From Karstenula rhodostoma CBS 690.94 (taxonomy: Eukaryota > Ascomycota > Dothideomycetes > Pleosporales > Didymosphaeriaceae), in assembly GCA_010093485.1 (NCBI GenBank), contig MU001502.1, positions 268,057 to 332,056 on the forward strand: a stretch of 64,000 nucleotides of DNA, given 5' to 3'. The position numbers were made by a program, and so were the translations under genes. This document shows, in pieces, positions 35,108 to 48,073 of the stretch. A model generated the notes under the pieces. The model made no database searches. It was not told the DNA's origin and saw only the letters and a list, made by a program, of their open reading frames with translations. The stretch's first letter is position 1; every line of letters begins with the position of its first letter.

Positions 35108-36139
35108 CTAGTTTGTGGGCAGCCTTCCAACAACCTCCGCCATCTCCGCATCCGTGTAGATCCTGAATCCCTTCTCCTTCGTCACGCTCGCCAGCTGCAC
35201 GTTCTTGCTGTCCAGCTTCTCCTCCATGACCTGCTTGAGCGTCTTGAGCACCATGACCTCCGCTTCGGATAGCGTAAGCGACTTGTGGAACTCGTTTTGC
35301 AGCTCGGCTTGTGCGCCCTCAGAACCGGAGCCGATAGCTTTCGCATCGTAGCGGTAGAAGGTACCGGAGGGCTCAGCGTGGTATCTGCACTCGATCAGCT
35401 CACTTCGCCCACAAACATATCCCATGTATCGCAGCTTACAGGCTAGGACCGTCCTCGTCGTATCCTGCGATTAGCAGCGCAACACCGAACGGCCGGCTCA
35501 TGATACTCTCCTCGCCATCCGCACCCTCGCCGAACCTCAGCGCCAAATCGCATATCGCCTGCGTGCAGCTCTCCACCCTCAACGGCTCGGCGTAATTGAA
35601 GGCGTGGTTCTGGCTCTCAACTCGTGCGTGCTCGACCATGCTCCGGGCGTCGGCTTGCAGGCCGGACATGGCGCAGCCGATGTGACGGTCGATTTCTACA
35701 ATCTTCTCGACGGATGAGGTCTCAAGGAGGGTGGAGGTAACGCGCTTCTCTACACCGAGGATCACACCTTCGCCAGTTGCCACCTGTGTCACGGGTAAGC
35801 AGCTGTTGCGGGGATATATATCGCGCGAATGGAGGGTGGCGGGAAGCTATCGAGGTGGACGTACGCCTATTGCTGTTGAACCGAGCTTAATGGCTTCTAA
35901 CGAGTATTCGACCTGGAAGAGACGGCCCTCGGGCGAGAAGGTGCTAGGTCGCTGTGAGCTTGCGTCTCAAAGAGAGACATGGTGGGGTTACGGACTTGAT
36001 ACCACGATCTGGAGATTGAAGGTCAGCACAGCTTCTATGCGGGGTCTTGGTGAATAGCACTCACCATACTCGCTTCGTGCTATGAACTACTCAAATCAGC
36101 ATGCGGAGCTCCAGATGGCGTTCGCATCAAGCATACCAT
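35108..36139 (-). CDS. PUP2: 20S proteasome subunit alpha5
   Basis: Six exons (36139-36137, 36086-36065, 36008-35996, 35943-35865, 35783-35440, 35384-35108) give 245 aa, the normal length for alpha5. The joined start [20 protein letters not shown] is the canonical alpha-subunit N-terminus with the YDRG and [11 protein letters not shown] signature. Further landmarks are [31 protein letters not shown] and [13 protein letters not shown]. Alpha subunits form the gate ring of the proteasome core and are not themselves proteolytic. Two odd points: the start codon is alone on exon 1 (ATG directly followed by GT), and exon 3 is only 13 nt. Both are supported by perfect family match and frame. Confidence 0.95.
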
Positions 36140-37359
36140 ATTGAGGGTGTTTGTGGAGGATTCGTGGAGTGGTCGGGGGGATAGAGCTTCGACTTCTACT
36201 TCGACGGAAGAGTAGAATCTTGGGAGAAGGGTGCTTCTGACCGGAAGAGCGCAGGTGTCGTAATGTTGGTTTGGTGAGCTTGATGGCCGACAGCGCAACT
36301 TCGACGCGGCAGGAGCTGCCTTGAATGAGGCCCGTGCATTGCCAAGCTGCTTCCCCGAACGAGCACCCGCGGGCTTCTACCGATTTCATCTACAATGAGA
36401 ACAGCGAATCTGGACTGAGCTTTCTCTTAGACCCACATATCTTATGTTTGTGTATGAATTACGGGTTTGGGTAGAAAGGTTGATTTTTGTGGCGAAATGA
36501 TCACGCGCTTTTGTTGCCTGTGCGGAGCTTTCGCAAAACTACATGGAAAGATTCGCTCACCCGGAAAATGGTTCTATCTCAATTTACGGTGGGATCTTTG
36601 ATTGAGAAGCTACATACAGAGAGCGAGGCCTGTACTTCCACGAGCTAAGCCGGCGGGCAATACATGAGGGCTATCAATCGCAGTCACCTTCTTGCTATTA
36701 GGTAGTGAATTGTGAATGCTCTGCACTACCCCGTGTCACATCGCCCATGACGCCTGAATTGAGATGTGTTCGACGTAACTTGAACATCAGCCTGCCTGAT
36801 CAGGCTACCTTTTCGCCTGACCCGATTGCCGTGCGGTTTCTGGGGCGCTTTTGATCTCCCCAGTCAAGCAATTGCCATCAAAATCATCGCAAGCAGGGCC
36901 AATACTCCAATGAACGTTATTCAATCGCAAAGCACAGAGCTGGGAATCATCTGTCCAGCGACGTTGTCTCCAACATGCAGAACAGTCCAGTCCTCGATAG
37001 GGGCCACCAATAACGCTATCTACTGACATCATGCTGGATGCCGAACAACGCCCCAGAGCCACCAGTACTTGAGTCTAAAGCAAAGCGCCTATTATCAGAT
37101 CTTAAGCGACGAGATCTAGAGCGTCAGCGCATTGAGGGCGAGTAGGGTTTGGTGGCATGCGCGGCCACACGTGGTTGCTCTAGCGATGTCGGCCCTAACC
37201 GTTCTAGGACTAGGAGATTTTGACATCAATTGCGGCGACTGCCTCACTCTCCATCACCGCACACAAACAATCCCACCATCTTCTCTGTCGCATCCACTCC
37301 ACGCACTACCATCAATCCGACTTTCATCACCCGCATCACCCAGACAAACCACAATCGCA
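36140..37359. other. Intergenic, divergent promoter region
   Basis: About 1.2 kb between the proteasome gene and CHZ1. The last 150 bases are CA/CT-rich leader sequence. No gene seen. Confidence 0.45.
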
Positions 37360-37815
37360 ATGGCTGCTCAATCCGAGGACCACCAGATGGAGGGCGTCGA
37401 GAACCCCACCCAGGTGGGCGACAAGGGCAAGGGCAAGGCGCCTGAGGCTATAGAGGAGTCCGCAGACGACGACTCCAGCGATGAGTCTGGCAATGAGGCC
37501 GAGGTACGTTTCCAAGTCGCGTCTCAATCATACGCGCAGAGTTGCTAACTTGGTTGTCGCAGGCTGTTGAGGGTATGGCTATCCATCTCTTTCGCGCGCA
37601 TTCGCGCCTCGTCGATTTGTTTACATTCGCTGACACCCAATCCAGAGCCCGAGGATGAGGACACCATGGCGGAGATCGACCCCACCAACATTGTCGGCAG
37701 CCGCACTCGTGGAAAGAACATCGACTTTGCCAAGGCCGCTCAGGAGCTTGGTGAAGATGAGGATGAGGACGACGACGAGGACTTCAACGACCCTGATGAT
37801 GAGATGAAGGACTAG
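37360..37815 (+). CDS. CHZ1: Histone H2A.Z-specific chaperone Chz1
   Basis: Three exons (37360-37503, 37563-37572, 37646-37815) give 107 aa. The protein is very acidic and largely disordered. The CHZ motif is intact (AEIDPTNIVGSRTRGKNIDF), flanked by acidic stretches (EESADDDSSDESGNEAE and the C-terminal DEDDDEDFNDPDDEMKD). Chz1 binds the H2A.Z-H2B dimer in the nucleus and delivers it to the SWR1 complex. The second exon is only 10 nt (AVE plus one base), a micro-exon supported by both splice sites and the resulting frame. Length is typical of fungal Chz1. Confidence 0.93.
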
Positions 37816-38812
37816 AGAGATTTTGATCTCTCCGTTCATTGGTATGTTGCCCCCACCATCTGCCCCGCCTCCGAACTGACAGGGTTAGTCTTCTTCCACG
37901 CGCTCACGAGCATTGCACGCCCGTACTTGGGATGGGGGTTTCCCAATGGGCCGGTATCATAAAAAGTATTTTGGCATTGGTTAGCGGGTCGGCTCGATTG
38001 TATACGGAGTCTCGGCGCGATCTCGAACGCTGCATACCAGGATGGGGGATGGAAAGTTTTGCACGCGCGGCGCGTAGCTCGCATAGCATGGACACGTCCC
38101 ACATGCACACAGTCTAGCGGATATCATGAATGCCATGTGTTACCGACAACTACGTCTTCCATCAAGGTGCCCATTAAAATCCCAAGTCGCCCGAACATCA
38201 GTCCTACGCGGGAACACAATGAGAGCCTGTACTTTTGAGTATTGGCCGGAACCATGCTCATTTTGTGCAATGGAAACGTGCCGCCTTGTTTCCCAAGCCA
38301 CGAAGGGTAGCTGCCGAGTCCAACGTACGTTGCTTCCGCACAGAGATTGTAAACACACTTGAATGGGAGATGAATGCAATGTCATACTTTGATTGTCTCT
38401 TGTCTCGAAATATAAACGACGGTGTATCGAACGCGGGCACCCTCGCGTCTATCTAGGCTTTGATGGGAACATAAAGACCGGATGTAAGCCAAGGCCTTGC
38501 CAGCCAGATATAGAATGGTTAATCCTGGAGTAACTCAGACTACTATACAAGCTTATAATCTTGACCTAATACTGTATCGCCGGTGTTCACCTTCCCGTGA
38601 GAGCTAGGATACAGGCGGCAGGTATATCTTCGCTGGGATGTGGGCGGGCGGTGTTGTTTCTCGCTGGAACATGAGGATGGTGAATGTCAGATGGGATCTG
38701 ACGACTAAAAGAATACTGTTATTGCTTGTAGCAAGCGGACTGTGCGGCCAGCATCCAATTTGATTCGTTCCTTAGTCCGACACCCCTAACCCCACCCCCG
38801 CCCGTTCGGTAA
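37816..38812. other. Intergenic
   Basis: About 1 kb downstream of CHZ1. No supportable gene; frames on both strands are short and overlap each other. Confidence 0.45.
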
Positions 38813-39373
38813 ATGGCACCTACACACGTACACAGAGGTAACCCAAGGCTTCGAGATGATCGGCCATCGACATACCGCAGCGGTCTTGATGAACGCGAAG
38901 TTAGGCGAAGTTACGTACAGCAGGAACACGTTGTGCGGTCCGCCAACCCGCCACGGCGATGTGAAGGCACCAGTCAAAGCCGCTCGAACAATGCAGACGG
39001 CCGGTCACGCGCACATCCCATGGCTCACTCGGAAGACCCCATTCCAGAGAGATCTCGGCCGGGCGAGATGCACCCCGTGGCATGGCGGGGCAGTCTTTCT
39101 GCCTACGAGGAAGTTTCACGTCAAGCAGATGACAGCGTTGCCGCATTGCAAGCCATTGGGCCTCCGCTGTCTCGAACCAACACGGGACTGTACTGGCTTC
39201 ACAAACGGGACCCGTTGACCGCCGGGCAGGAGCAGCGGGTACAGTGTTGGTGCCAACGTTGCAGCGGAAATGACGGCGTTCTCAGATCAGAAGGTTACAG
39301 GGCCCGTGGCGATATCGGCGAGTTGAGCGACATAGGCGAATACGGTCGCCTAAGCACAACGGCCTCCTCCTGA
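38813..39373 (+). CDS. Possible hypothetical protein
   Basis: A 186-codon intronless frame starting MAPTHVHRGNPRLRDDRPS and ending GDIGELSDIGEYGRLSTTAS plus one residue. It is hydrophilic and rich in Arg, Ser and Glu, with no signal peptide or membrane span and no motif I know. It is the only long frame in a 3 kb gap, but a second overlapping frame of 120 codons shows that long frames arise easily here. Treat as a weak candidate. Confidence 0.28.
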   Translation: MAPTHVHRGNPRLRDDRPSTYRSGLDEREVRRSYVQQEHVVRSANPPRRCEGTSQSRSNNADGRSRAHPMAHSEDPIPERSRPGEMHPVAWRGSLSAYEEVSRQADDSVAALQAIGPPLSRTNTGLYWLHKRDPLTAGQEQRVQCWCQRCSGNDGVLRSEGYRARGDIGELSDIGEYGRLSTTASS

Positions 39374-40927
39374 CTCACGGCATCATGGAACGAGAAGGCT
39401 CTCGGTAGGTGGAGGTGCAGCGAGCCAGGTTCCGATCTGCTCCGAGAGGGAGACGATTAGCTTGGTACGTCGGAGCGTGGGTGGCGGAACGAGACTTGGC
39501 ATTCGAAACGCTGATGGCATCTGCTCGGACACACGAATGGAGACACTGGCAAGGCTACCGGTAGACACTTTTCTCTCTAGACGTGCGACGAGATGGCTGG
39601 ACTCGGCGCACAATGATGTCTACGATGGCCATGTTCCGCTCAGGACAGGCGGAGGATGCACGCTCTCCCAGCCTATCAGAGGCAGGCTTATTCGACCAGC
39701 AGCGGGGGGCGATAAGGCGAAGGCGAAGGCGAAGGCGAAGATGTAATTACGAGAGCCAATGCCCGCCGGCGCAATGGTCAGTCGGCCAATCCTGCGTGGT
39801 GAGTATCCTGTTGTAAATCGGCCCGTGTTTGGTGGCGGCGCCAGGATCTCGTCCGCGCCCGGGCGGTGGGCTCGCCGTTCGCCGCCAGCCGCTCTCATTC
39901 GCTCCGAGAGCGGAACAGGCCAGTGGGCTGTGGCAGAATTTCGTGGGGTAACGGGCAAAAAGTTGTCGGTTGACGTTACTGCATGGATAGACGCCTGCTC
40001 AAGCTTCTCCGCCGCGTCAGACAAGCAAGCCATTGAGCAGCGTAGGGACCGCCAATAGCGCACCTGTGCTTTCCATTCTTCGTGACGACGTGGACGCGTT
40101 CTGACATGTGCCGCTGCGAGTGCCTCCCGCCTGCCGCCCCCCATACCAACGCCTACTGTGTACACCCAGCACTACGCCCGAGTCCGGAGCAAACAATCAA
40201 GCTTGCTCGGAGTGGAGACGTCTCTTACAGCCAGCGGTACACACGCTTCCTTCGAGTGCCCAGCCGAGACTCACTCGATAGTGAAGGTCTCTAGTGCAGC
40301 GAATTTTAGCACCCCACCCACCTCCCTCCCTTCATAAGCCTCTCCCCTCCCCACCCATCCACGCCTCTCTTCCTCTCCACCTCACCCTGCTGGAAGTTGC
40401 TTGCTCGGACGCCACGAGTCATTCATTCCGTCCCCAACTGGCCCACCACTGCGCGTAAGTCAAATCAGCCTGCCCTTTCCTGTACCATCCGCCCTCACGC
40501 CCGCACTCCCACCTCGACCATACAGCCTGCGCGCTGCATACACCTGGATGCGCACCGGCGTTTAGCGAACCCTCTGTGTGGACAGAGCACAACCCCGCCC
40601 TTTCCCATTCGTCGCCCGCCTTATCAGCAGTGCTGTGCTTCTTTGCGAACATCGGTCGCCGCCGAGGCTAGCACAGCGTCATTGGCATCAGACCCGCGGC
40701 GCCCTCTTTCCACTCACTTGCGCCGGGCAATTGGGAGCTGTGCGAACTTCGCCACAACATTTTGAGACATCTTCACACTGATCCCGATCGCTAATCGTTT
40801 GTGCTAGCATCAGAGCAACAACTACCAGCCAAATACGCGAACCTCAACCCCCACTACGGTCTTTGATACCCCACCCGCGTTTCCTCGACCCAACCACCAC
40901 CACAAACTTTCGGCCGCTGCCGATATA
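39374..40927. promoter_or_regulatory. Upstream region of glutamate synthase
   Basis: About 1.55 kb. A strong CT-rich tract at about 40318-40395 is typical of highly expressed fungal genes and probably lies near the transcription start. A GTAAGT donor at 40455 and a GCTAATC branch site with a TAG acceptor ending at 40807 would make a 5'-UTR intron of about 350 bases; this is inference. Short frames here are not annotated. Confidence 0.35.
39714..39740 (+). repeat. Hexanucleotide microsatellite (AAGGCG)
   Basis: Four perfect copies of AAGGCG plus half a copy (27 bases) in the non-coding stretch upstream of glutamate synthase. Confidence 0.85.
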
Positions 40928-43900
40928 ATGGGTAGCGTTTCCTTCGCCGAAGATACAAAATTGCCCCAGGATCTGCCGATTGTCGAGGAGGAGAGCTCCG
41001 TCTTTCCTTATCAAGATGGCCCAGAGAACAAGTCGTGGGCGGGCGCCCTGCCCTTGAAACAGGGTCTCTACGACCCTGAGTTGGAGAAGGATGCTTGCGG
41101 TGTCGGTTTTGCTGCGTATGTGATGGTGCGAGTTGTTTGCGATCCCGGCACGTGCTAACAATCGGCAGCCACATCAAGGGCAAGGCGAGCCACAAAATCG
41201 TTTCCGATGGTGAGATTCTCTGGCTCGGCTTATATATACTGTTACTTACAATCGACAGCACGGTCATTGTTATGCAACATGACCCATCGAGGTGCCGTGG
41301 GTTCTGACGCCCGTGACGGCGACGGTGCTGGTGTCATGACTTCGATTCCCCACCGATTCTTCGTGAAGGAGTTCGGACGCGAACAGGGCTTTACGCTCCC
41401 CGCCCAGGGCCAGTATGCGACTGGTAACCTCTTCTTCAAGCCCGATGCCACAGCGCTGGATGAGACCAAGGTGATGTTCGAGGATGTGGCTGATCAGCTG
41501 GATCTAAGAGTATTGGGTTGGCGAGTGGTCCCGCGGGACTCTACGCTATTAGGCCCGGCCGCTTTGTCGCGCGAGCCCATCATACTGCAGCCGTTTGTGG
41601 TGCTGAAGACCGCGTTTGGTGAGGGCAAGGAGCCGAAGCCGGACTTCGACAAGACTTTCGCTAGCGGGTACTTTGAGCGACAGCTCTATGTGCTACGCAA
41701 GCGCTCCACGCACGTTATTGGCCTGCACAACTGGTTCTTCATTTGCAGCTTGAGCAACAAGAACATTGTGTACAAGGGCCAACTTGCACCTGTGCAAGTT
41801 TACGAATACTATCACGACCTTCTCTCAGTCGATTATGAGGGGCATTTTGCTCTTGTTCATTCGCGATTCTCCACTAACACATTCCCCAGCTGGGATCGTG
41901 CACAGCCCTTGCGATGGGCAGCCCACAATGGTGAGATCAACACCCTGCGTGGTAATAAGAACTGGATGCGCTCCCGAGAAGGCGTCATGAAGTCGGAGTT
42001 GTTTGGTGATGATCTTGACCTCTTATACCCGATTGTCGAAGATGGAGGTTCCGACTCTGCTGCCTTCGACAATGTGCTCGAACTGCTCACGATCAACGGT
42101 GTCCTCTCGCTCCCTGAAGCTGTTATGCTCATGGTTCCGGAGGCATGGCAAGGTAACCACTCCATGGACCCTGCGAAACAGGCATTCTATGAGTGGGCGG
42201 CCTGCATGATGGAGCCCTGGGACGGCCCAGCCCTCTTCACATTCTCCGATGGACGGTACTGCGGAGCGAACCTCGACCGTAACGGTCTTCGACCTTGCCG
42301 TTACTACGTAACCGATGACGATCGAATTGTTTGCGCCTCAGAGGTCGGTACCATCTCTATCGACCCGGAGCGAGTCGTACAGAAAGGCCGTCTCCAACCT
42401 GGCCGCATGCTGCTCGTTGACACTGTCGCTGGTCGTATCATCGACGACTCCGAGCTGAAGAACACGGTTGCAACTCGCCATGACTTTCGATCCTGGGTTG
42501 AGAAGAATCTTTTGACTTTGCCCAAGATCAAACAGGCGGTCCTCGATAAGGGTGTAGACCTCGGCTCCACTCTCTCAGACACACGCGTGCACGAGGACCC
42601 GCGCTTGAAGGCATTTGGGTACTCGCTCGAGCAGGTGACACTGATCCTCGCCCCCATGGCCGCCGATTCCAAGGAGGCTCTTGGTTCCATGGGCAACGAC
42701 GCTCCTCTCGCGTGCCTGGCGCAGCAGCCCCGCCTCATGTACGAGTACTTCCGACAGCTCTTCGCCCAGGTCACGAACCCTCCTATCGACCCCATCCGAG
42801 AGGCCATTGTCATGTCTCTCGAGTCATACGTTGGTCCTCAGGGTAACTTGCTTGAGATGAATGAGTTGCAGTGCGGCCGACTGCTTCTCCCTTCGCCCAT
42901 CCTTTCTCTGGAAGAGTTCAAGGCATTGAACAACGCGCATACCCTCTACCCTGGGTGGACTGTCAAAACGGTCGATATCACTTTCCCCAAGAGCGAAGGT
43001 GTCGATGGATATATGAACGCACTCGACCAAATCTGCGATGCTGCCACAGAATGCATCGACAGTGGTGACAACATTCTCGTTCTCTCCGACCGCGCTACCT
43101 CCGCTGAGCGAGTGGCTGTTTCCGCCTGTCTCGCGACTGGTATGGTGCACCACCACCTTGTCCGTAGCAAGGCCCGATCCCGCGTCGCCCTTGTGATCGA
43201 GACTGCGGAAGCTCGTGAAGTCCACCACATGTCCGTTCTCGTTGGCTATGGTGCTGACGCTATCTGCCCTTACCTTGCTATTGAGTGTATCTTGAAGATG
43301 CACCGTGAAGGGTTGATCCGCAAGAAGCTCTCGCCTGAGCAACTTATCAACAACTACAAGCACTCCTGCGATGGTGGTATCCTGAAAGTTATGAGCAAGA
43401 TGGGTATATCTACGTTGCAGTCATACAAAGGAGCTCAGATCTTTGAGGCCCTCGGTATTGATGATTCGGTTGTCGACCGTTGCTTCACGGGAACAGCTAC
43501 TCGCATTAAGGGTGCGACCTTCAAGGACTTTGCTCAAGATGCTTTCGCGCTCCATGAGAAGGGCTTCCCCTCTCGCAGCATCGTCGAGGTTCCCGGCCTT
43601 ACCGAGACTGGTGAGTACCACTGGCGTGACGGTGGAGAGGCTCACGTCAACGATCCGACTGCCATCGCAAATATCCAGGATGCCGTCCGCACCAAGAACG
43701 ACAAGTCCTACGAGGCATACTCTCTCAACGAGTATGAGCGCATCAAGGACTGCACACTCCGTGGCCTGCTCGACTTCAACTTTGAGGACCGCAACCCCAT
43801 CCCCATCGACCAGGTCGAGCCTTGGACCGACATTGTCCGTCGCTTCGTCACTGGTGCGATGTCCTACGGCTCTATCTCCATGGAGTCTCACTCTACCCTT

Positions 43901-46900
43901 GCTGTTGCCATGAACCGATTGGGCGGCAAGTCCAACACCGGTGAGGGTGGTGAGGATCCCGAGCGATCTCTCCGCATGGAGAACGGCGACACCATGCGTT
44001 CTGCCATCAAGCAGATTGCTTCTGGCCGTTTCGGTGTGACCAGCAACTATCTTGCTGACGCCGATGAGCTTCAGATCAAGATGGCCCAAGGTGCCAAGCC
44101 CGGTGAGGGTGGTGAGCTCCCAGGTCACAAGGTCTCCGCTTCCATTGCGAAGACCCGTCACTCTACCCCGGGTGTCGGTCTCATCAGCCCCCCGCCTCAC
44201 CACGACATTTACTCCATCGAGGATCTCAAGCAGTTGATCTACGATCTCAAGTGCTCGAACCCGCGCGCCCGTGTCTCTGTCAAGCTTGTCTCTGAGACCG
44301 GTGTCGGTATCGTCGCTTCTGGTGTGGCCAAGGCTAAGGCTGATCACATCCTGATCTCTGGTCACGATGGTGGTACCGGTGCTTCCCGCTGGACTGGTAT
44401 CAAGTACGCCGGTCTTCCCTGGGAGTTGGGTCTTGCCGAGACTCACCAGACTTTGGTCCTCAATGACCTCCGTGGACGTGTCGTTGTCCAGACTGATGGA
44501 CAGCTCCGCACTGGCCGCGATGTAGCCATTGCCTGTCTCCTTGGTGCCGAAGAGTGGGGTTTCGCTACGACTCCTCTCATCGCCATGGGCTGCATCATGA
44601 TGAGGAAGTGGTAAGTAGTTTGGATATCGACTTGTTCGCTGAGCTATGCTAACACTAATTTCAGTCACCTGAACACTTGCCCCGTCGGTATTGCCACCCA
44701 GGACCCCGAGCTCAGGAAGAAGTTTGTCGGTACGCCCGAGCACGTCATCAACTTCTTCTACTATGTCGCCAACGAGCTTCGTGCAATCATGGCCAAGCTT
44801 GGATTCCGTACTATCAACGAGATGGTTGGTCACTGCGAGGTTCTCCGTGTCCGTGATGATCTCCGCACTGCTAAGACGGAGAACATCGATCTGTCGCTCA
44901 TCCTGACGCCTGCCCACACCCTCCGACCTGGTGTGGCTACTTTCAACGTCCGCAAGCAGGACCACCGTCTTCATGTGCGTCTGGACAACAAGCTCATTGC
45001 CGAGTCCGAGTTGGCTCTCGAGAAGGGCTTGCCCGCACGTATCGAATGCGACATCGTCAACACTGACCGTGCTTTGGGCGCCACCCTGTCCTACCAGGTC
45101 AGCAGACGCTACGGCGAGGCTGGTCTGCCCCAGGACACTATCCACGCCAACATTCGTGGATCTGCGGGACAGTCTTTCGGTGCTTATCTAGCGCCCGGTA
45201 TCACTCTGGAACTCGAGGGTGACGCCAACGACTATGTCGGCAAGGGTCTCTCCGGCGGTCGGATCATCGTCTACCCGCCTCGCACGGCTGTGTTCAAGGC
45301 CGAGGAGAACGTCCTCGTTGGAAACGTCTGCTTGTACGGCGCTACCAAGGGTACTTGCTTCTTCCGCGGTGTTGCTGCTGAGCGATTCGCCGTCCGCAAC
45401 TCCGGTGCTACGGCCGTTGTTGAAGGTGTCGGTGACCACGGTTGCGAGTACATGACTGGTGGTCGTGTAGTCGTCCTTGGATCTACTGGTCGCAACTTCG
45501 CTGCTGGTATGTCCGGCGGAATCGCCTACGTCCTCGATATCCATCAAGATTTCGAACAGAAGGTCAACCAGGAGATGGTTGAGCTTTCCGGCCTTGAAGA
45601 TCCCCAGGAGATCGCCTTCCTCCGTGGACTCATCGAGGACCATCATCACTACACCGGCTCAGAGCTAGCTGCACGCATTCTCTTGGACTTCACCCGTGCC
45701 CTTCCTCGCTTCGTCAAGATCATGCCGGTCGACTACAAGCGTGTCCTCTTGGAGGAGGCTGCTAAGGAGGCTGAGAAGAAGAAGAAGGAGTACCCTCTTG
45801 CCATCCTCCCTGGCAACCCTGTTCGCTCGGCCCACGAAGAGTCCTTGAAGCACCAGCACGACGCGAAGGACAAGAAGGCCGATCTTCTGGACATTGAGGA
45901 GAGTGTCACTGACGCCAAGGCTGAGAAGAAGAAGGCTCTTGTCCTTGACAAGACCAAGGGTTTCATGAAGTACCAGCGACGCTCCGAGAAGTACCGCAAC
46001 CCCAAGACCCGAACCCGCGACTGGTCCGAGCTCTCCCAACGCCTCAACGAGGATGAACTCAAGTACCAGACTGCTCGTTGCATGGACTGCGGTGTGCCTT
46101 TCTGCCAGTCTGACTCGGGTTGCCCAATCAGTAATATCATTCCCAAGTGGAATGAATTAGTGTTCCAGGTAAGTTTTTCGCGATATACTCTTGAGTACAC
46201 CCTCGAAACCATATAACTAACGCATTCCAGAACCAATGGCGCGACGCTCTCAACCGCCTGCTCATGACGAACAACTTCCCCGAGTTCACTGGCCGTGTCT
46301 GCCCTGCTCCTTGCGAGGGTGCCTGCGTTCTAGGCATCAACGAGGACCCCGTCGGTATCAAGTCGATCGAGTGCGCCATCATTGACCGCGGTTTCGAGAT
46401 GGGCTGGATGGTTCCCACACCGCCCCAGACCCGCACTGGCAAGAAGGTCGCCATCGTCGGATCTGGTCCCGCTAGTCTTGCCGCATCTGATCAGCTCAAC
46501 AAGTGCGGCCACGAGGTCACCGTCTTCGAGCGCGCCGATCGTGCGGGTGGTCTGCTCATGTATGGTATTCCCAACATGAAGCTCGACAAGAAGGTCGTGC
46601 AGCGCCGTGTCGACTTCCTCGCCGCCGAGGGTGTCAAGTTCGTCACTGGTGTCGCTGTTGGTGCGGAGGGTCAGCATTCTTTGGAGTCTCTGCGTGCCGA
46701 GTACGACGCCGTCATCCTCGCCACCGGTGCGACTGTCGCTCGTGACTTGCCCATCCCCAACCGAAACCTCGACGGTGTTCACTTTGCCATGCAGTTCTTG
46801 CACAAGAACACCAAGTCTCTCCTCGACTCCGAGCTCGCCGATGATGCCTACATCTCGGCCAAGGGCAAGAACGTCGTGGTCATTGGAGGTGGTGACACCG

Positions 46901-47565
46901 GTAACGACTGCATCGGTACTTCCGTCCGCCACGGAGCCAAGTCGGTCGTGAACTTTGAGCTTCTTCCCCAGCCGCCGCCAGAGCGTGCCCGCGACAACCC
47001 GTGGCCCCAGTGGCCGCGTATCTTCCGTACTGACTACGGTCACTCTGAGGTCAAGACACACATGGGCAAGGACCCTCGTGAGTACTGTGTGATGTCCAAG
47101 GAGTTCGTCGACGACGGCGAGGGCAAGGTCAAGGGCATCAACACCGTCCGTGTCGAGTGGACCAAGTCCGCCACTGGCGGCTGGGACATGAAGCAGGTCG
47201 AGGGCAGCGAGCAGTTCTTCCCTGCCGAGCTCGTCCTCCTGTCCATGGGTTTCCTGGGTCCCGAGGAGCGCGTGCTCGCTGACATTGTCGAGCGCGATGC
47301 GCGCAAGAACGTCAAGACCACCCCGGGCCACTACAACACCAACCTGCCCGGCGTCTTCGCTGCTGGTGACTGCCGTCGCGGACAGTCCCTCATTGTCTGG
47401 GGCATCAATGAAGGCCGTATGTGCGCCCGCGACGTTGACACCTTCCTCAGCGGCACCGGCACCCAGCTCCCCGTCACCGGCGGCATCGTCAAGAGCCCGC
47501 CCTATGCTCTCATGAACAAGGCGAACGGCCAATCAGTGGAAAAGTTGGTCCAGGTCGCCGCTTAA
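40928..47565 (+). CDS. GLT1: Glutamate synthase (NADH), GOGAT
   Basis: Five exons (40928-41115, 41169-41209, 41259-44610, 44665-46168, 46231-47565) give 2139 aa, the expected size for the fused fungal enzyme. It converts glutamine plus 2-oxoglutarate plus NADH into two glutamates. The N-terminal class II glutaminase domain follows a propeptide; the nucleophile is C57 in [13 protein letters not shown]. Next come the central and FMN domains ([36 protein letters not shown]), the 3Fe-4S cysteines in [16 protein letters not shown] and the GXGXG domain. The beta-like part has Cys motifs [10 protein letters not shown] and [14 protein letters not shown] plus [16 protein letters not shown], an FAD fold ([15 protein letters not shown]) and an NAD fold ([13 protein letters not shown]). 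The large antisense frames are shadows. Confidence 0.97.
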
Positions 47566-48073
47566 TTTCACAACGCTCGAATCTTCGTTTGGAACGACAG
47601 TTACATCACGGTCTCGATTAGAAAGACGGACGACTGTACGGAATTTGCACGACCATGTTTAATGATACTGTTTGGAGCTTGGGTTCTTCGTGATTTGGGC
47701 ATGTTCTCAATCGTTATTGCAAGATACCTCTTTCACTGCTTTGACTGGGTTTTGGAGTTTGCGGGTGGCTGGCTTCGAGGAATGTATGTATTGTGGCGCT
47801 GGGGGCCAGGGTGTATAGTTTGCAGTGGAATATGGAATACTATAACTATCTCTGTGTATTTGCGTGGAGTGATGCGATGTCCACATTTGGCACAGCGTGC
47901 ACAAACGCAGGACCTGGCGCTGCAACGACGTCGAGTGCGCCCCCAAGCGAATGACTCAACCGATACCTGGACCACGCAGCGCAGTCACATCTACAACCAC
48001 AACCACAACCACAACAGCATATTCATCCCCCAGCCGCGCGCCCTACCAAAGCTCCTTCAACACCACCACAATA
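47566..48073. other. Intergenic
   Basis: About 500 bases: GLT1 3' flank and promoter of the ankyrin gene, with a run of ACAACC-like units near 47990-48015. No gene seen. Confidence 0.45.

Noticed and set aside
43421..45145. 574-codon antisense frame in GLT1
   Set aside because: Antisense of a strongly biased coding sequence; the sense strand encodes conserved glutamate synthase domains.
46330..47532. 400-codon antisense frame in GLT1
   Set aside because: Same cause; Asp/Val/Leu-rich translation without motifs.
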